Of a stretch of DNA of 64,000 bases, positions 25,189 through 35,951 are shown piece after piece; the stretch's first letter is position 1, and each line of letters begins with the position of its first letter. Source of the DNA: Kiloniellaceae bacterium (GTDB lineage: Bacteria > Pseudomonadota > Alphaproteobacteria > Kiloniellales > J153). The stretch spans positions 1-64,000 of the forward strand of contig JAJFGJ010000012.1 of NCBI GenBank assembly GCA_021776175.1, given 5' to 3'. Under the pieces are notes generated by a model. That model saw nothing but the letters and a program-made list of their open reading frames with translations. It did not search any database and was not told the DNA's origin. A program made the position numbers and the translations under genes.

Positions 25189-27132
25189 TTACGTATCGCC
25201 ACCGTCAGGGCGGTCAATCTCGCCCCAAAGTTCGTTGCTTTCCTTGAGAAGCCTTTTCTTGGCCTCCAAGTTGGCCAAGGCCTTTTCCGGTCTCTCACCG
25301 TCCGCCAAAGCTGCCGCCAGATCGTGACCCGCCACATCGATCTCCGAAGCGTCTTGTCGCCGTCGATAATCCTCCAGGATATGCAGGATAGCCGCCCGCG
25401 AATCTTCCAATGCGGCATCAGGCCGGGCAAAGCGACCATGAACGTATACGTTCGCGTTCAGTATCTCGCCCAAATTCGTTGCAAAGCCCTGTTCTGTGAG
25501 GTGGCATTTCATGGCGTCACTGTCAAGATCCGGTTCACGGGCCCCTACTTCCAAGGCGGCCTGAAACAGCCGATCCAAGGCTCCGGACTCAAAATTTAGT
25601 TCCGCCAGGCATTCAGCATACTCGACAATTAGTTCCGGATGGTTAACGAGAGTGGCCAAAAGCACCTGTTCCTGACGCCGGGCCAATAAATTCGGCGCTT
25701 GGTGCGCCGCCGCTCCGGTCCCGCCGGGCCACCGCTCGCCTCCCGAGCCTTGGCGCCTAAACCCTTGTTTTTCTTGTCTTCCGCGACGGCCCTTAAGACC
25801 AAGGGGGCGCCGGGCCGGGTTATATCGCGGGCCGCCATGGCCACGCGCCGGGCGGCCCCAAGCACCGAAACCGAATATATCGAAGAATCGCTGGTTCAAG
25901 GCCTCCCGATAGGCTTTCTGGACATCCTCGTCGCCGATCGCGCGCAGGCGTTCGTCCAAAGCCCGTTTCAGGCCCGCCTGGCGCTCCGGGGTATCGAATC
26001 GGCCCGACACCGTTTCCAGGGACCAAACCAGCTCGACCAAGGGACGGGCGGCTTGCAGCACCCGGCGCATCGCCGGCGGCCCGGCGCCGCGGACCAGGCT
26101 GTCCGGGTCCTCGCCCTTTGGCAGGGTGGCGAAGCGCAGGCTGCGGCCGGGCCGCAGCAGGGGCAGGGCCCGCTCCGCCACCTTCATACCCGCCCGCTGT
26201 CCCGCCTCATCGCCATCCAGGCACATCACCGGCTCGTCGTTGAGACGCCAAAGCTCACCGATCTGTTCAGCCGTCACGGCGGTACCCAAGGGCGCCACCA
26301 CCGCCGGAAACCCGGCCGCGGTCAGCGCGATCGCGTCCATATAGCCTTCAACGACAATGATCTCGCCGGCATCGCGCGCCGCCTGCCGGGCGCGGGCCAG
26401 GTTGTAGAGAACCCGGCCCTTGTGAAACAGGGGCGTATCGGGGGAGTTCAGATACTTGGCCGGGGAGTCGCCCAAGGCCCGCCCGCCAAAGGCGATGACC
26501 CGCCCGCGCCGGTCGGTAATGGGAAAGATAATCCGGTTGAAGAAATAGTCGCGCGGGTCCCCGCCGTCCTCCGGTATCTTGATGAGGCCCGCCTCGGCCA
26601 AGCGCCCGTCGTCGATGCCGCGCGCGTTCAGGGCGCTACGCAGAAGCCCGCGGCGGTCGGGGGCGAAACCCAGGCGGAAGGCGGAAATAGAATCCGGGTC
26701 CAGCCCCCGGCTCTCCAGATAGGCCCGCGCCCGCGCGCCCGCGGCGCCGCTCAGTTGCTCCTCGAACCATGATGCCGCCGCCTCCAGGGCCTCCAGGAGA
26801 GTGGCTTGGCGAGCGGCCGCCGCGCGCGCCTCCGGCGTGGGACGCGGCACCTCCAGGCCAGCCTCGCCGGCCAGGCGCTCTACCGCCTCGGGGAAGGAAA
26901 GGCCTTCGGTCTGCATGATGAAACCGATGACGTCCCCATGGGCGCCACAGCCAAAGCAATGATAGAAGCCCTTATCCTCGTTGAGCGTGAAGGACGGTGT
27001 CTTTTCGTTATGGAACGGGCACAGGCCGGTATGTTCACGCCCGCGCCGGGCCAGCTTGACCCTGCGGCCGACAATCCCCGCCAAGGGAACACGGGCGCGA
27101 ATCTCATCTAGAAATCCGGGCGGAAAGCTCAT
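25189..27132 (-). CDS. dnaG: DNA primase
   Basis: 647 residues. The CHC2 zinc finger has C38, H41, C59 and C62 (LCPFHNEKTPSF, YHCFGCGAHGD), followed by the RNA-polymerase core with the TOPRIM motif EIIVVEGYMDAIAL and the acidic LDGDEAGQ motif around residue 305. The C-terminal ~150 residues form the DnaB-interacting helical region (VLLATLVNHPELIVEYAECL). It synthesises RNA primers at the fork. It starts at 27132 and lies upstream of rpoD, probably in one transcript. Confidence 0.95.
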   Translation of the reverse strand: MSFPPGFLDEIRARVPLAGIVGRRVKLARRGREHTGLCPFHNEKTPSFTLNEDKGFYHCFGCGAHGDVIGFIMQTEGLSFPEAVERLAGEAGLEVPRPTPEARAAAARQATLLEALEAAASWFEEQLSGAAGARARAYLESRGLDPDSISAFRLGFAPDRRGLLRSALNARGIDDGRLAEAGLIKIPEDGGDPRDYFFNRIIFPITDRRGRVIAFGGRALGDSPAKYLNSPDTPLFHKGRVLYNLARARQAARDAGEIIVVEGYMDAIALTAAGFPAVVAPLGTAVTAEQIGELWRLNDEPVMCLDGDEAGQRAGMKVAERALPLLRPGRSLRFATLPKGEDPDSLVRGAGPPAMRRVLQAARPLVELVWSLETVSGRFDTPERQAGLKRALDERLRAIGDEDVQKAYREALNQRFFDIFGFGAWGRPARGHGGPRYNPARRPLGLKGRRGRQEKQGFRRQGSGGERWPGGTGAAAHQAPNLLARRQEQVLLATLVNHPELIVEYAECLAELNFESGALDRLFQAALEVGAREPDLDSDAMKCHLTEQGFATNLGEILNANVYVHGRFARPDAALEDSRAAILHILEDYRRRQDASEIDVAGHDLAAALADGERPEKALANLEAKKRLLKESNELWGEIDRPDGGDT

Positions 27133-27298
27133 GGCGGCGTAAGGTTCATGATTTCACTGGGCCAAGAATTAGTGACGATAGACGCGCCGGTCTCCTAGCC
27201 TAGAGCATCTTTGGCAGGTCAGACAGAAAACCCAAAAACGAAATTGTGGAGCCTTAGGTGAGAACGGGGATAACTTTTATGGGACCGCTCCCGTGGAA

Positions 27299-27754
27299 TC
27301 AGGTTAGCTGACCTTTTACCAGGGCGCTGGCCCGGCCGAAATCCATGCGCCCGGCGTAACGCTGTTTCAATGCCCCCATGACCCGGCCCATATCCTTGAT
27401 GGACCCTGCTTCCAACTCACCGATGACCTCGCCGACGGCGGCACCGATCTCGTTTTCGTCAAGCTGCTTGGGCAGAAATTGCTCAATGATCCCGATCTCG
27501 GCGGTTTCCTTGTCGACCAGGTCGGAGCGGCCACCCTTGGTGTACAACGCGATCGAGTCTTGACGCTGCTTGACCATTTTCTGAAGCATTTCAAGGATCT
27601 CGTCTTCACCGATGCCATCGGAATTACCCTTCGCGCGGGCGGCGATGTCACGGTCCTTGAGGGCCGCGAGTATCAGCCGCAGGGTCGATACCCTGCTCGA
27701 ATCCTTGGCTTTCATCGCCTCTTTCAGCGAATCTTTCAGACGAGATCGAAACAT
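27299..27754 (-). CDS. yqeY: YqeY/GatB-type domain protein
   Basis: About 151 residues, normal for the YqeY family, which resembles the tail domain of the amidotransferase subunit GatB and may act on tRNA-bound substrates; its exact role is unsettled. Conserved features: SRLKDSLKEAMKAKDSSRVSTLRLILAA at the start, EMLQKMVKQRQDSI, LPKQLDENEI, and the C-terminal MGALKQRYAGRMDF. Start 27754 is preferred; the frame extends upstream but without family similarity. It commonly sits beside dnaG-rpoD and opposite carA in alphaproteobacteria, as here. The 166-bp gap to dnaG holds nothing I recognise. Confidence 0.88.
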   Translation of the reverse strand: MFRSRLKDSLKEAMKAKDSSRVSTLRLILAALKDRDIAARAKGNSDGIGEDEILEMLQKMVKQRQDSIALYTKGGRSDLVDKETAEIGIIEQFLPKQLDENEIGAAVGEVIGELEAGSIKDMGRVMGALKQRYAGRMDFGRASALVKGQLT

Positions 27755-27872
27755 AGTGCGACTCCGCGTGGCCTCGAAGGGCGCAGAGGGTAATTGATAT
27801 CGAGCCAAATGGCAAAGTTTCGCGTATGCGGTAACTCTTTGAAAAACATCCATTATTTATCCCCCATGGGGC

Positions 27873-27901
27873 TTGACCACTTAACCGTATTCCCGTAATA
27901 G
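27873..27901 (+). promoter_or_regulatory. Candidate sigma-70 promoter of carA
   Basis: TTGACC (27873-27878), 17-bp spacer, TAATAG (27896-27901). It would give a leader of roughly 115 nt before the ATG at 28022. Confidence 0.5.
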
Positions 27902-28021
27902 AGTGGCCGCCGCCGCACCGGAGGGGTGCCGCAGGACCCGCGATATCTCCCGCCGCTCCGTTGCCCGACCGCCGTGGCCGCCGCCGATGTCCGCGGCCTT
28001 CCGCTGAGGGACCGTCCGATC

Positions 28022-29245
28022 ATGACCCTTGCGCGCCATGCCGCAATCTCTTCAGGTGCCATAGGGTCGTCTTCAGGAGCCATGGCCGCCAGCCGGCCGG
28101 GCGGATTCACGGGCGCCCTGGTACTGGCCGATGGGACGGTTCTACGGGGCCTGGGCCTGGGCGCGGCCGGCACGGCCACGGGCGAGGTTTGCTTTAACAC
28201 CTCCATGACCGGATATCAGGAAATCCTCACCGACCCTTCCTACGCCGGCCAGATCATTACCTTCACCTTTCCCCACATCGGCAATGTCGGCGCCAACCCG
28301 GAGGACATGGAGACAACGACCCCGGCGGCGCGGGGCGTGGTTCTGCGCTGCGATATCACGCAGCCTTCCAACTGGCGTGCCGCGCGGGGCTTGGATGCCT
28401 GGCTGAAGGCGCGCGGCCTGATCGCCATCGCCGGCATCGATACGCGCGCGCTCACCCGGCGAATCCGCGACCTGGGCGCGCCCAAGGCCTGCCTGGCGCA
28501 TGAACCGGACGGCGGGTTCGATTTGCCGGATCTTCAAAGCCAGGCGTCGGCTTGGCCGGGCCTGGAGGGCATGGACCTGGCAAAAGAGGTCACCTGCCGC
28601 GAGAGTTATAGCTGGGACGAAACGCGCTGGGTCTTGGGTCAGGGTTACGGCACCCTCAAAGCGCCGAAATATCACGTCGTGGCTATCGACTATGGCGCCA
28701 AGCACAATATCCTTCGCTGCCTCGCCTCTTTGGGCTGCCGGCTGACGGTGGTGCCGGCGGACACGACGGCCGCCGACATCCTGGGTCACAAGCCGGACGG
28801 CATTTTCCTTGCTAACGGGCCGGGCGATCCGGCGGCGACCGGGGACTACGCGATCCCCATCGTGCGGACCCTGATCGACAGCGGCCTGCCTATTTTCGGC
28901 ATTTGCCTGGGGCACCAGATTCTGGCCCTGGCCCTGGGCGCCACGACGCAAAAGATGCACCTGGGCCACCGGGGCGCCAATCACCCGGTTAAGGACCTGG
29001 CGAGCGGGAAAGTCGAGATCACCTCACAAAATCACGGCTTCGAGGTGGTGCCGGAAAGCCTGCCGGAGACCGTCGAGGTCAGCCACCTATCCCTGTTCGA
29101 TGGCTCCAACGAGGGCCTAAAGGTAAAAGACCGGCCCATATTCTCGGTCCAGTATCACCCCGAAGCCTCCCCCGGCCCACGCGACAGCCATTACCTCTTC
29201 GAGCGGTTCGTGGCCATGATGGACGCGCACAAGGGGGCTTCATAA
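28022..29245 (+). CDS. carA: Carbamoyl-phosphate synthase small subunit (glutaminase)
   Basis: About 407 residues. The N-terminal CPSase domain has [23 protein letters not shown]; the C-terminal class I amidotransferase domain has the nucleophile in FGICLGHQI (C295) and the His-Glu pair in [10 protein letters not shown]. It supplies ammonia to CarB for arginine and pyrimidine synthesis. Start 28022 has GAGGGA about 10 bp upstream; 28082 (MAASRPGG) is an alternative that gives a more usual length. carB starts 5 bp after the stop. Confidence 0.93.
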   Translation: MTLARHAAISSGAIGSSSGAMAASRPGGFTGALVLADGTVLRGLGLGAAGTATGEVCFNTSMTGYQEILTDPSYAGQIITFTFPHIGNVGANPEDMETTTPAARGVVLRCDITQPSNWRAARGLDAWLKARGLIAIAGIDTRALTRRIRDLGAPKACLAHEPDGGFDLPDLQSQASAWPGLEGMDLAKEVTCRESYSWDETRWVLGQGYGTLKAPKYHVVAIDYGAKHNILRCLASLGCRLTVVPADTTAADILGHKPDGIFLANGPGDPAATGDYAIPIVRTLIDSGLPIFGICLGHQILALALGATTQKMHLGHRGANHPVKDLASGKVEITSQNHGFEVVPESLPETVEVSHLSLFDGSNEGLKVKDRPIFSVQYHPEASPGPRDSHYLFERFVAMMDAHKGAS

Positions 29246-29249
29246 ATAC

Positions 29250-32200
29250 ATGCCTAAACGCACGGACATAAAATCGATCCTCATCATCGGGGCCGGGCCG
29301 ATCGTGATCGGGCAGGCCTGCGAGTTCGACTATTCGGGCACCCAGGCGTGTAAAGCCCTGCGCGAGGAGGGCTATCGCGTCATCCTGGTCAACTCGAATC
29401 CGGCCACGATCATGACCGATCCGGGACTGGCGGATGCGACTTACGTGGAGCCGATCACGCCCGAGGTCGTGGCCAAGGTGATCGAGCGCGAGCGCCCCGA
29501 CGCCCTGCTGCCGACCATGGGCGGGCAAACCGCGCTCAACACCGGCCTGGCGCTGGACCGCATGGGAGTCTTGGCCAAGTACGGGGTCGAAATGATCGGC
29601 GCCAAGGCGGATTCGATTCAAAAGGCCGAGGCGCGCGACCTATTTCGCCAAGCCATGGGCCGGATCGGCCTGACGACGCCGCGCGCGCGCATGGTCACGA
29701 GCTTCGCCGAGGCGCTTGAAGCCGAAGACGAGATCGGCCTGCCGGCGATCATCCGCCCCTCTTACACCCTGGGCGGCACCGGCGGCGGTATCGCCTACAA
29801 CCGCGAAGAGTACGAAGAGATCGTGCGCGGCGGCCTGCGCGCCTCACCGACGACCGAGGTGCTGATCGAGCAGTCGGTTCTCGGCTGGAAAGAGTATTAG
29901 ATGGAGGTCGTGCGCGACCGCGCCGACAACTGCATCATCATATGCTCGATCGAGAATATCGATCCCATGGGTATCCATACCGGAGATTCGGTCACGGTCG
30001 CCCCGGCGCTGACCCTGACCGACAAGGAATACCAGGTTATGCGCGACGCCTCGATCGCGGTGCTGCGCGAGATCGGCGTCGATACCGGTGGCTCCAACGT
30101 GCAGTTCGCGGTCAATCCGGCCGATGGCGAGATGGTTGTGATCGAGATGAACCCGCGGGTCTCGCGTTCCTCGGCCCTGGCCTCGAAGGCGACCGGATTT
30201 CCGATCGCGAAAATCGCCGCCAAGCTGGCAGTCGGCTACACCCTGGACGAGTTGGACAACGATATCACCAAGGTCACGCCGGCGTCCTTCGAACCGACAA
30301 TCGACTACGTCGTGACCAAGATACCGCGTTTCACCTTCGAGAAGTTTCCCGGTACGCAAGCCCTGCTAACGACCTCGATGAAATCGGTCGGCGAAGCCAT
30401 GGCCATGGGGCGCTGCTTCGCCGAATCCCTGCAAAAGGCCTTGCGATCCATGGAAACCGGCATCAGCGGCCTCGACGAGGTCGAGATACCCGGTGCCCTG
30501 GACGGCGAAGGTAAGCTCGACCTGGACGCGGTCCGCGACGAACTGGCCAAACCCAGGCCCGATCGCATACTCATGATCGCCCAGGCGCTGCGCCATGGCC
30601 TCGACCTGGATTCGATCCAGGCGGCTACCCACTACGACCCCTGGTATCTGCGCCAGATCGCCGACTTGGTGGAAATCGAGGAAGGCCTGCGCGAACAAGG
30701 CTTGCCCCAGGACCGGCGCGCCATGTTGGACCTCAAAAAACAGGGTTTCTCGGACACCCGTTTGGCGGCCCTGACCGGCCACGGCGAGGCCGAGGTCTTA
30801 AGTCTGCGCCGAAAGCTTGAAGTCGCCCCGGTGTTCAAGCGCGTCGATACCTGCGCCGGCGAGTTCCCCTCCCGCACGCCCTATATGTATTCGACCTACG
30901 AGGGCAATGAGATCCAACCCGCTGAGTGCGAGGCGGAGCCAAGCGCGCGCGACAAGATCATGATCCTGGGTGGCGGCCCGAACCGGATCGGCCAGGGCAT
31001 AGAATTCGACTACTGCTGCGTTCACGCGGCCTATGCGCTGAAGGACGCCGGGTTCGAGACCATCATGGTCAACTGCAACCCGGAAACGGTCTCGACCGAC
31101 TACGACACCTCCGACCGGCTCTATTTCGAACCCTTGACCGCCGAGGACGTGGTCGAGATCGCCCGCGTCGAACAGGCCGCCGGGCGCCTGCTGGGCGTGA
31201 TTGTTCAGTTCGGCGGGCAAACGCCACTAAAGCTCGCGCTGGCCCTGGAGCAGGCACGGATCCCCATCCTGGGGACCTCACCCGACGCGATCGACCTGGC
31301 GGAGGATCGCGGCCGGTTCCAGAAGCTCCTGACCAAGCTGGGCCTCAAGCAGCCCGAAAGCGGGACCGCGACGTCGATCGAGGAGGCCCGGACCGTCGCC
31401 AAGCGAATTGGCCTGCCGGTCCTGATCCGTCCGTCCTATGTGCTGGGCGGTCGAGCCATGGAGATCGTCCACGAAATCGCCGATCTGGACCGCTATATGC
31501 GTAACGCCGTACGCGCCTCGGGCTCCAACCCGGTGTTGATCGATCGCTACCTCAGCCAGGCGATCGAGGTCGACGCCGACGCGGTCTGCGACGGCAAGAG
31601 CGTGTACGTGGCCGGCATCATGGAGCACATCGAGGAAGCAGGTATTCACTCCGGGGATTCGGCTTGTTCCCTGCCTCCCCACTCCCTTTCCGAGGATATT
31701 ATCGCCGAAATCGGACGCCAGACCGAGCGCTTGGCCATGGGACTCAATGTCGTTGGCCTGATGAACGTTCAGTTCGCGGTGCGCGACGACGACATTTACG
31801 TTCTGGAGGTCAATCCAAGGGCCAGCCGGACCGTGCCCTTCGTCGCCAAGGCAACCGGTGTAGCGATCGCCAAGGTCGCCGCCTGCATCATGGCCGGTCG
31901 GAAGCTGAGGGATTTCAATCTGGTGGCAGCGCGAAACGGCCACATCGCCGTTAAGGAGACCGTTTTCCCCTTTGCCCGTTTTCCCGGCGTGGATGTCATG
32001 CTGGGCCCGGAAATGCGCTCAACCGGCGAAGTCATGGGTCTGGATACAAGTTTCCCCCGCGCGTTTCTTAAATCGCAGATCGGGGCCGGCGTCGTCTTGC
32101 CGCTGGAAGGAAATGTTTTCGTCTCTGTCCGCGAAGCCGACAAGAAGCTCATCCTCCCCCTGTGCCGGACTCTCGTCGATTTAGGCTTTTCCCTGGTCGC

Positions 32201-32510
32201 CACGCGCGGAACCGCTAAATTCCTTGAAGGCCATGGCCTGGCGGTCGAGGGCGTTAACAAGGTGCGGGAAGGCCGGCCACACATCGTCGACGCGATGAAA
32301 TCGGACCAGATCAAACTGGTGATCAACACAACCGGCGGTGGCAAGGCGGTGGCGGACAGCTACACACTCCGCCGAACCGCGCTGATTGGATCGATTCCCT
32401 ACTATACGACGACCGCGGGAGCGGACGCGGCGGTCCAGGCAATCGCCGCCCTAAAGGCAGGACAACTTGAAGTCGCCCCACTTCAGTCCTATTTTAAAGG
32501 GTCGTTTTAG
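29250..32510 (+). pseudogene. carB: Carbamoyl-phosphate synthase large subunit, interrupted by in-frame amber codon
   Basis: The full 1086-codon carB frame is present and colinear with the family, but codon 217 (29898-29900) is TAG. The protein reads GWKEY-stop-MEVVRD where CarB has GWKEYEMEVVRD, so one base change (GAG to TAG) explains it. The Glu appears to correspond to E. coli Glu215 in the carboxyphosphate ATP site. Pieces: 29250-29900 (216 aa) and 29901-32510 (869 aa, containing the rest of the first ATP-grasp half, the second ATP-grasp half, and the MGS-like allosteric domain). There is no other lesion. TAG is used as a normal stop elsewhere in the window, so wholesale reassignment is unlikely. 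Options: sequencing/assembly error, true null allele, or amber suppression. Confidence 0.9.
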
Positions 32511-32585
32511 GCTTCGTACCGCTCAACGTACGGACCCGGTATTTCCCAAGACGTGAACAAGAACAGATGTGACGGATAAGTACGC

Positions 32586-33062
32586 ATGAGCGAAAAGGTA
32601 CCCATGACAGCCGTAGGGCTGGAACGGCTCGAAGAAGAGCTACGCCATTTGAAGGGCACGGCCCGGCACGAGGTTATTCGCGCCATCGCGGAGGCGCGCG
32701 AACATGGCGATCTGTCGGAAAACGCGGAATATCACGCCGCGCGCGACCGCCAGAGCTTCATCGAAGGTAGAGTCGGCGAGTTGGAGGACAAGATCTCCCG
32801 GGCCGAGGTAATCGATGTCTCGAAATTGTCCGGTAAGACCGTGATGTTCGGCGCGACCGTCACCCTGATCGACGAAGATTCGGAAGAAAAGCTGACCTAT
32901 CAGATCGTCGGCGAGGACGAAGCGGATGTGAAACAAGGCCGCTTGGCGATCACAGCGCCCCTGTCCCGCGCGATTATCGGTAAAAAAGTCGGCGATTCGG
33001 TCGAGGTCAATACGCCGAAGGGCGGAAAGGCCTTCGAAATCGCGCGGGTAAAGTTCGCTTGA
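32586..33062 (+). CDS. greA: Transcription elongation factor GreA
   Basis: 158 residues, the standard length. The N-terminal coiled coil has the conserved [22 protein letters not shown] with its acidic tip; the C-terminal FKBP-like domain has [30 protein letters not shown]. GreA enters the RNA polymerase secondary channel and stimulates cleavage of backtracked RNA. It lies 75 bp after carB on the same strand, a common alphaproteobacterial arrangement. Confidence 0.95.
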   Translation: MSEKVPMTAVGLERLEEELRHLKGTARHEVIRAIAEAREHGDLSENAEYHAARDRQSFIEGRVGELEDKISRAEVIDVSKLSGKTVMFGATVTLIDEDSEEKLTYQIVGEDEADVKQGRLAITAPLSRAIIGKKVGDSVEVNTPKGGKAFEIARVKFA

Positions 33063-33082
33063 GCGCCACTGGCCGCCAGATT

Positions 33083-33601
33083 TCAGGCTTCGGCATCGCT
33101 TTCATCGTGGTCGCCGGCGCCGTGCGGCCGGTTCGGTTCGATCGGAACCCCGGGTAGAGCCTTCGAGGTTTGGATCACCTGAATCGTTTGCACCGTCACC
33201 ACGTGCGGCACGGCGGTCAACTTGGTCGTCAATTGGTTTTCGTGCGCGGTGTTGCGGGCCACGATTTTCAGGACAAAGTCGTGAGGACCGCGCGCCATGT
33301 GGCACTGGCGGACTTCCGGCCATTCGGCCATCGCGCGCTCGAAGGCGCTCAGCACACTTTCCGATTGGCTATCCAGGCCGACCAAGGCGAAGAAAGTCAC
33401 ATCGAAGCTCAGCAACTCACTGCTTAACTCCGCGTGGTAGCCCTTGATGAATCCAGCTTCCTCGAGCGCCCGCACACGACGCAAGCAGGGTGGCGCGGAA
33501 ATGCCGGCGCGGCGCGCGAGGTCGACATTGGTGATGCGCCCGTCTTCCTGCAGATCCTTCAAGATATGCAGGTCGATCCGGTCTAGTTTGACCCGGCGCA
33601 T
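33083..33601 (-). CDS. Lrp/AsnC family transcriptional regulator
   Basis: 172 residues. An N-terminal AsnC-type HTH (LDRIDLHILKDLQEDGRITNVDLARRAGISAPPCLRRVRALEE) is followed by the RAM ligand-binding domain (VTFFALVGLDSQSESVLSAF, VRQCHMARGPHDFVLKIVA). The C-terminal ~20 residues (PHGAGDHDESDAEA) are a non-conserved acidic tail. It is convergent with greA, 20 bp apart. The 188-bp gap upstream of its start separates it from the divergent Elm1-family gene. Target genes are unknown. Confidence 0.9.
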   Translation of the reverse strand: MRRVKLDRIDLHILKDLQEDGRITNVDLARRAGISAPPCLRRVRALEEAGFIKGYHAELSSELLSFDVTFFALVGLDSQSESVLSAFERAMAEWPEVRQCHMARGPHDFVLKIVARNTAHENQLTTKLTAVPHVVTVQTIQVIQTSKALPGVPIEPNRPHGAGDHDESDAEA

Positions 33602-33789
33602 ATGGTGCCTCTTTGAAACAGTGCCGTCATTCGAACCCGTCTTCGCGCAATGATATTACCGGCAGCCACGGGATTAGCCAAGCCTGCGCGGGCAGTCGGG
33701 TGCGAGGGGAGTTGCGGGGGCGGGTGCGAGGGGGCGGCATTGGCTCTATACCTTGCCAGCATCGCGTGCGGACGCGATAGTTCCGCCGC

Positions 33790-34791
33790 ATGAGTAAGCT
33801 TCCCCCCCTTTCGGCGCAAGTCTGCTGGGCTGTCAGCGATGGCAAGATCGGCATGGAATCGCAATGTATCGGGCTCGCCAAGGCCCTGGGGGCAGATCCG
33901 GTCGTGAAGCGGATTCATGTCCGCAAGCCCTGGCGCTGGCTGCTCCCTCTATGGGTGCCGAATCCACTCGCCAGCCTGGGCCCGGAGAAAGACCAATTGA
34001 CGCCGCCATGGCCGGATATCCTCATTGCCAGCGGCCGGCAGTCGGTGGCCGTTTCGATCGCGGTGCGCCGGAAATCCGCAGGGGCCACGGTGACCATCCA
34101 AATAGGGAAACCCTCGGTCGATCCAAGCCTTTTCGATGCGATCGTGGCGCCACGACACGATCGGCTGCGCGGCTCCAACGTCATAGAAACGATTGGCGGC
34201 ATGAACCGCGTCACCGCGGCGCGGCTCGCCCAGGCGGCGGATCGATTCGGGCCGTGCTGGTCCGATCTGCCACGCCCCTTGGTGGCGGTGATGCTGGGCG
34301 GCGATAACAGGGTCTACCGCATGTCAGCGCGGAGCGGCCAAAAGTTGGGCCGTCAGCTCGCGGATATGGCCCGGCGCGAAGGCGCGGGGTTGCTGGTCAC
34401 GCCATCGAGGCGCACCGCCCCGGAAGTGCTCGAGGCGATCCGCCGGGAGATCGAGGGCCTGCCGGCACGAATCTGGGACGGCACCGGCGAAAACCCCTAC
34501 ATGGGCTATCTGGCGCTGGCAGACGCCGCGATCGTCACGGCGGATTCCGTCAACATGGTTTCCGAGGCGGCGACCGCCGGAAAACCGGTCTACGTCGTGG
34601 AGCTTGAGGGCGGCTCGCGGAAGTTCCGCGTCTTTCACGAGGATCTGCGCCGCAGGAGGATCACGCGGCCCTTCGAGGGCCATCTGGAGACTTGGCATTA
34701 TGAGCCGCTGCGCGAGACTGAACGCGCGGCCAAGGAGCTCCAGCGGCGGCTTGGAGCCCGCCTAGGCCTCGAGGCGGCCTCCCTCGATTGA
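33790..34791 (+). CDS. Elm1-family (mitochondrial fission ELM1-like, DUF1022) protein
   Basis: 333 residues of the ELM1/GtrOC1-like family, which has a glycosyltransferase-B-like fold but no settled bacterial function. Family hallmarks: WAVSDGKIGMESQCIGLA at the N terminus, IQIGKPSVDPSLFDAIVAPRHD, VAVMLGGDNRVYRMS, RIWDGTGENPYMGYLALADA and VTADSVNMVSEAATAGKPVYV near the C terminus. It is followed by trxB on the same strand after a 123-bp gap. Confidence 0.85.
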   Translation: MSKLPPLSAQVCWAVSDGKIGMESQCIGLAKALGADPVVKRIHVRKPWRWLLPLWVPNPLASLGPEKDQLTPPWPDILIASGRQSVAVSIAVRRKSAGATVTIQIGKPSVDPSLFDAIVAPRHDRLRGSNVIETIGGMNRVTAARLAQAADRFGPCWSDLPRPLVAVMLGGDNRVYRMSARSGQKLGRQLADMARREGAGLLVTPSRRTAPEVLEAIRREIEGLPARIWDGTGENPYMGYLALADAAIVTADSVNMVSEAATAGKPVYVVELEGGSRKFRVFHEDLRRRRITRPFEGHLETWHYEPLRETERAAKELQRRLGARLGLEAASLD

Positions 34792-34914
34792 AATACCGGC
34801 GGCCAGGCGATAGCGGCACGGGGACGCCCATGGAGACCCTCGAGCCCGGCTTGCGCCGGTCCCGGCGCCGCATTATGTCTTTTTGGAGCCTCCTCATTTG
34901 CGTTGGAACCCAAC

Positions 34915-35931
34915 ATGCACGAAGTCCATCACAGTAAAATTCTGATCCTGGGGTCCGGCCCGGCCGGTTATACCGCCGCCATCTATGCCGCGCGCGCGAA
35001 CCTGAAACCGACCCTGATACAAGGCCTGCAACCGGGCGGGCAGTTGTCGATCACGACGGATGTCGAGAACTACCCCGGCTTCGCCGATCCTATACAGGGC
35101 CCGTGGCTGATGGAACAGATGCAGGCCCAGACCGAGAACATGGGCGCCAATATAGTGACCGACATGATCACGAACGTCGATCTATCGCAGCGGCCATTTC
35201 GATGTTCCGGCGATTCCGGCGCGGTTTACACCGGCGACACCCTGATTATCGCGACCGGTGCCAGCGCGCGCTGGCTGGGCCTGGACAGCGAAACCAAATT
35301 CCGCGGCTTCGGGGTCTCCGCCTGCGCGACCTGCGACGGATTTTTTTACCGCGACAAACATGTGGCCGTAATCGGCGGCGGCAACACGGCGGTCGAGGAA
35401 GCGATCTTCCTGACCAACTTCGCGCGCAAGGTAACGCTGATTCACCGGCGCGACAGCTTGCGCGCCGAAAAGATCATGCAGGACCGCTTGTTCAAGAATC
35501 CGAAGATCGAGGTCGTTTGGAACCACGTCGTCGCGGAAATCCAGGGCGATGAGTCGCCTCCCGGCGTAACCGGCCTGCGCATTCGCGATGTCCGCGACGG
35601 CGGCGAGAAAGATCTGCCCGCCGACGGCGTGTTCGTCGCCATCGGTCACGACCCGGCCACCGCCCTGTTCGCGGGACAGCTCGATATGGACAGCGAGGGC
35701 TATATCGTGACCAGACCCGATTCGACGGCAACCGGCAGTCCCGGCGTATTCGCGGCTGGCGACGTGCGCGACAAGGTATTCCGCCAAGCCGTGACGGCCG
35801 CGGGCATGGGCTGCATGGCGGCGTTGGAGGCGGAACGGTTCGTGGCGGCGTCGGAAGACGCGGCGGGACTGGCGGCCCCCGATGATTCGAGCGGAGCGCG
35901 GACGGTTCAATTTGAGAAGGGCTTGCTCTAG
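34915..35931 (+). CDS. trxB: Thioredoxin reductase
   Basis: About 338 residues. FAD-binding GSGPAGYTAAIYAARA, the redox-active disulfide CATC (C137, C140), NADPH-binding GGGNTAVEEAIFLTN with HRRDSLRAEK, and the C-terminal FAD contact GVFAAGDVRDKVFRQAVTAA. It reduces thioredoxin with NADPH. Start 34915 has GGAA 7 bp upstream; the TTG at 34903 is a weaker option. The next gene (LysR) begins at or just past its stop codon, so they may be cotranscribed. Confidence 0.95.
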   Translation: MHEVHHSKILILGSGPAGYTAAIYAARANLKPTLIQGLQPGGQLSITTDVENYPGFADPIQGPWLMEQMQAQTENMGANIVTDMITNVDLSQRPFRCSGDSGAVYTGDTLIIATGASARWLGLDSETKFRGFGVSACATCDGFFYRDKHVAVIGGGNTAVEEAIFLTNFARKVTLIHRRDSLRAEKIMQDRLFKNPKIEVVWNHVVAEIQGDESPPGVTGLRIRDVRDGGEKDLPADGVFVAIGHDPATALFAGQLDMDSEGYIVTRPDSTATGSPGVFAAGDVRDKVFRQAVTAAGMGCMAALEAERFVAASEDAAGLAAPDDSSGARTVQFEKGLL

Positions 35932-35951
35932 TGCCGCCACCGCGAACCAAC

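Noticed and set aside
29250..29900. Short carB-like protein as a separate functional gene
   Set aside because: It is simply the part of carB before the amber codon, with no domain end at that point.
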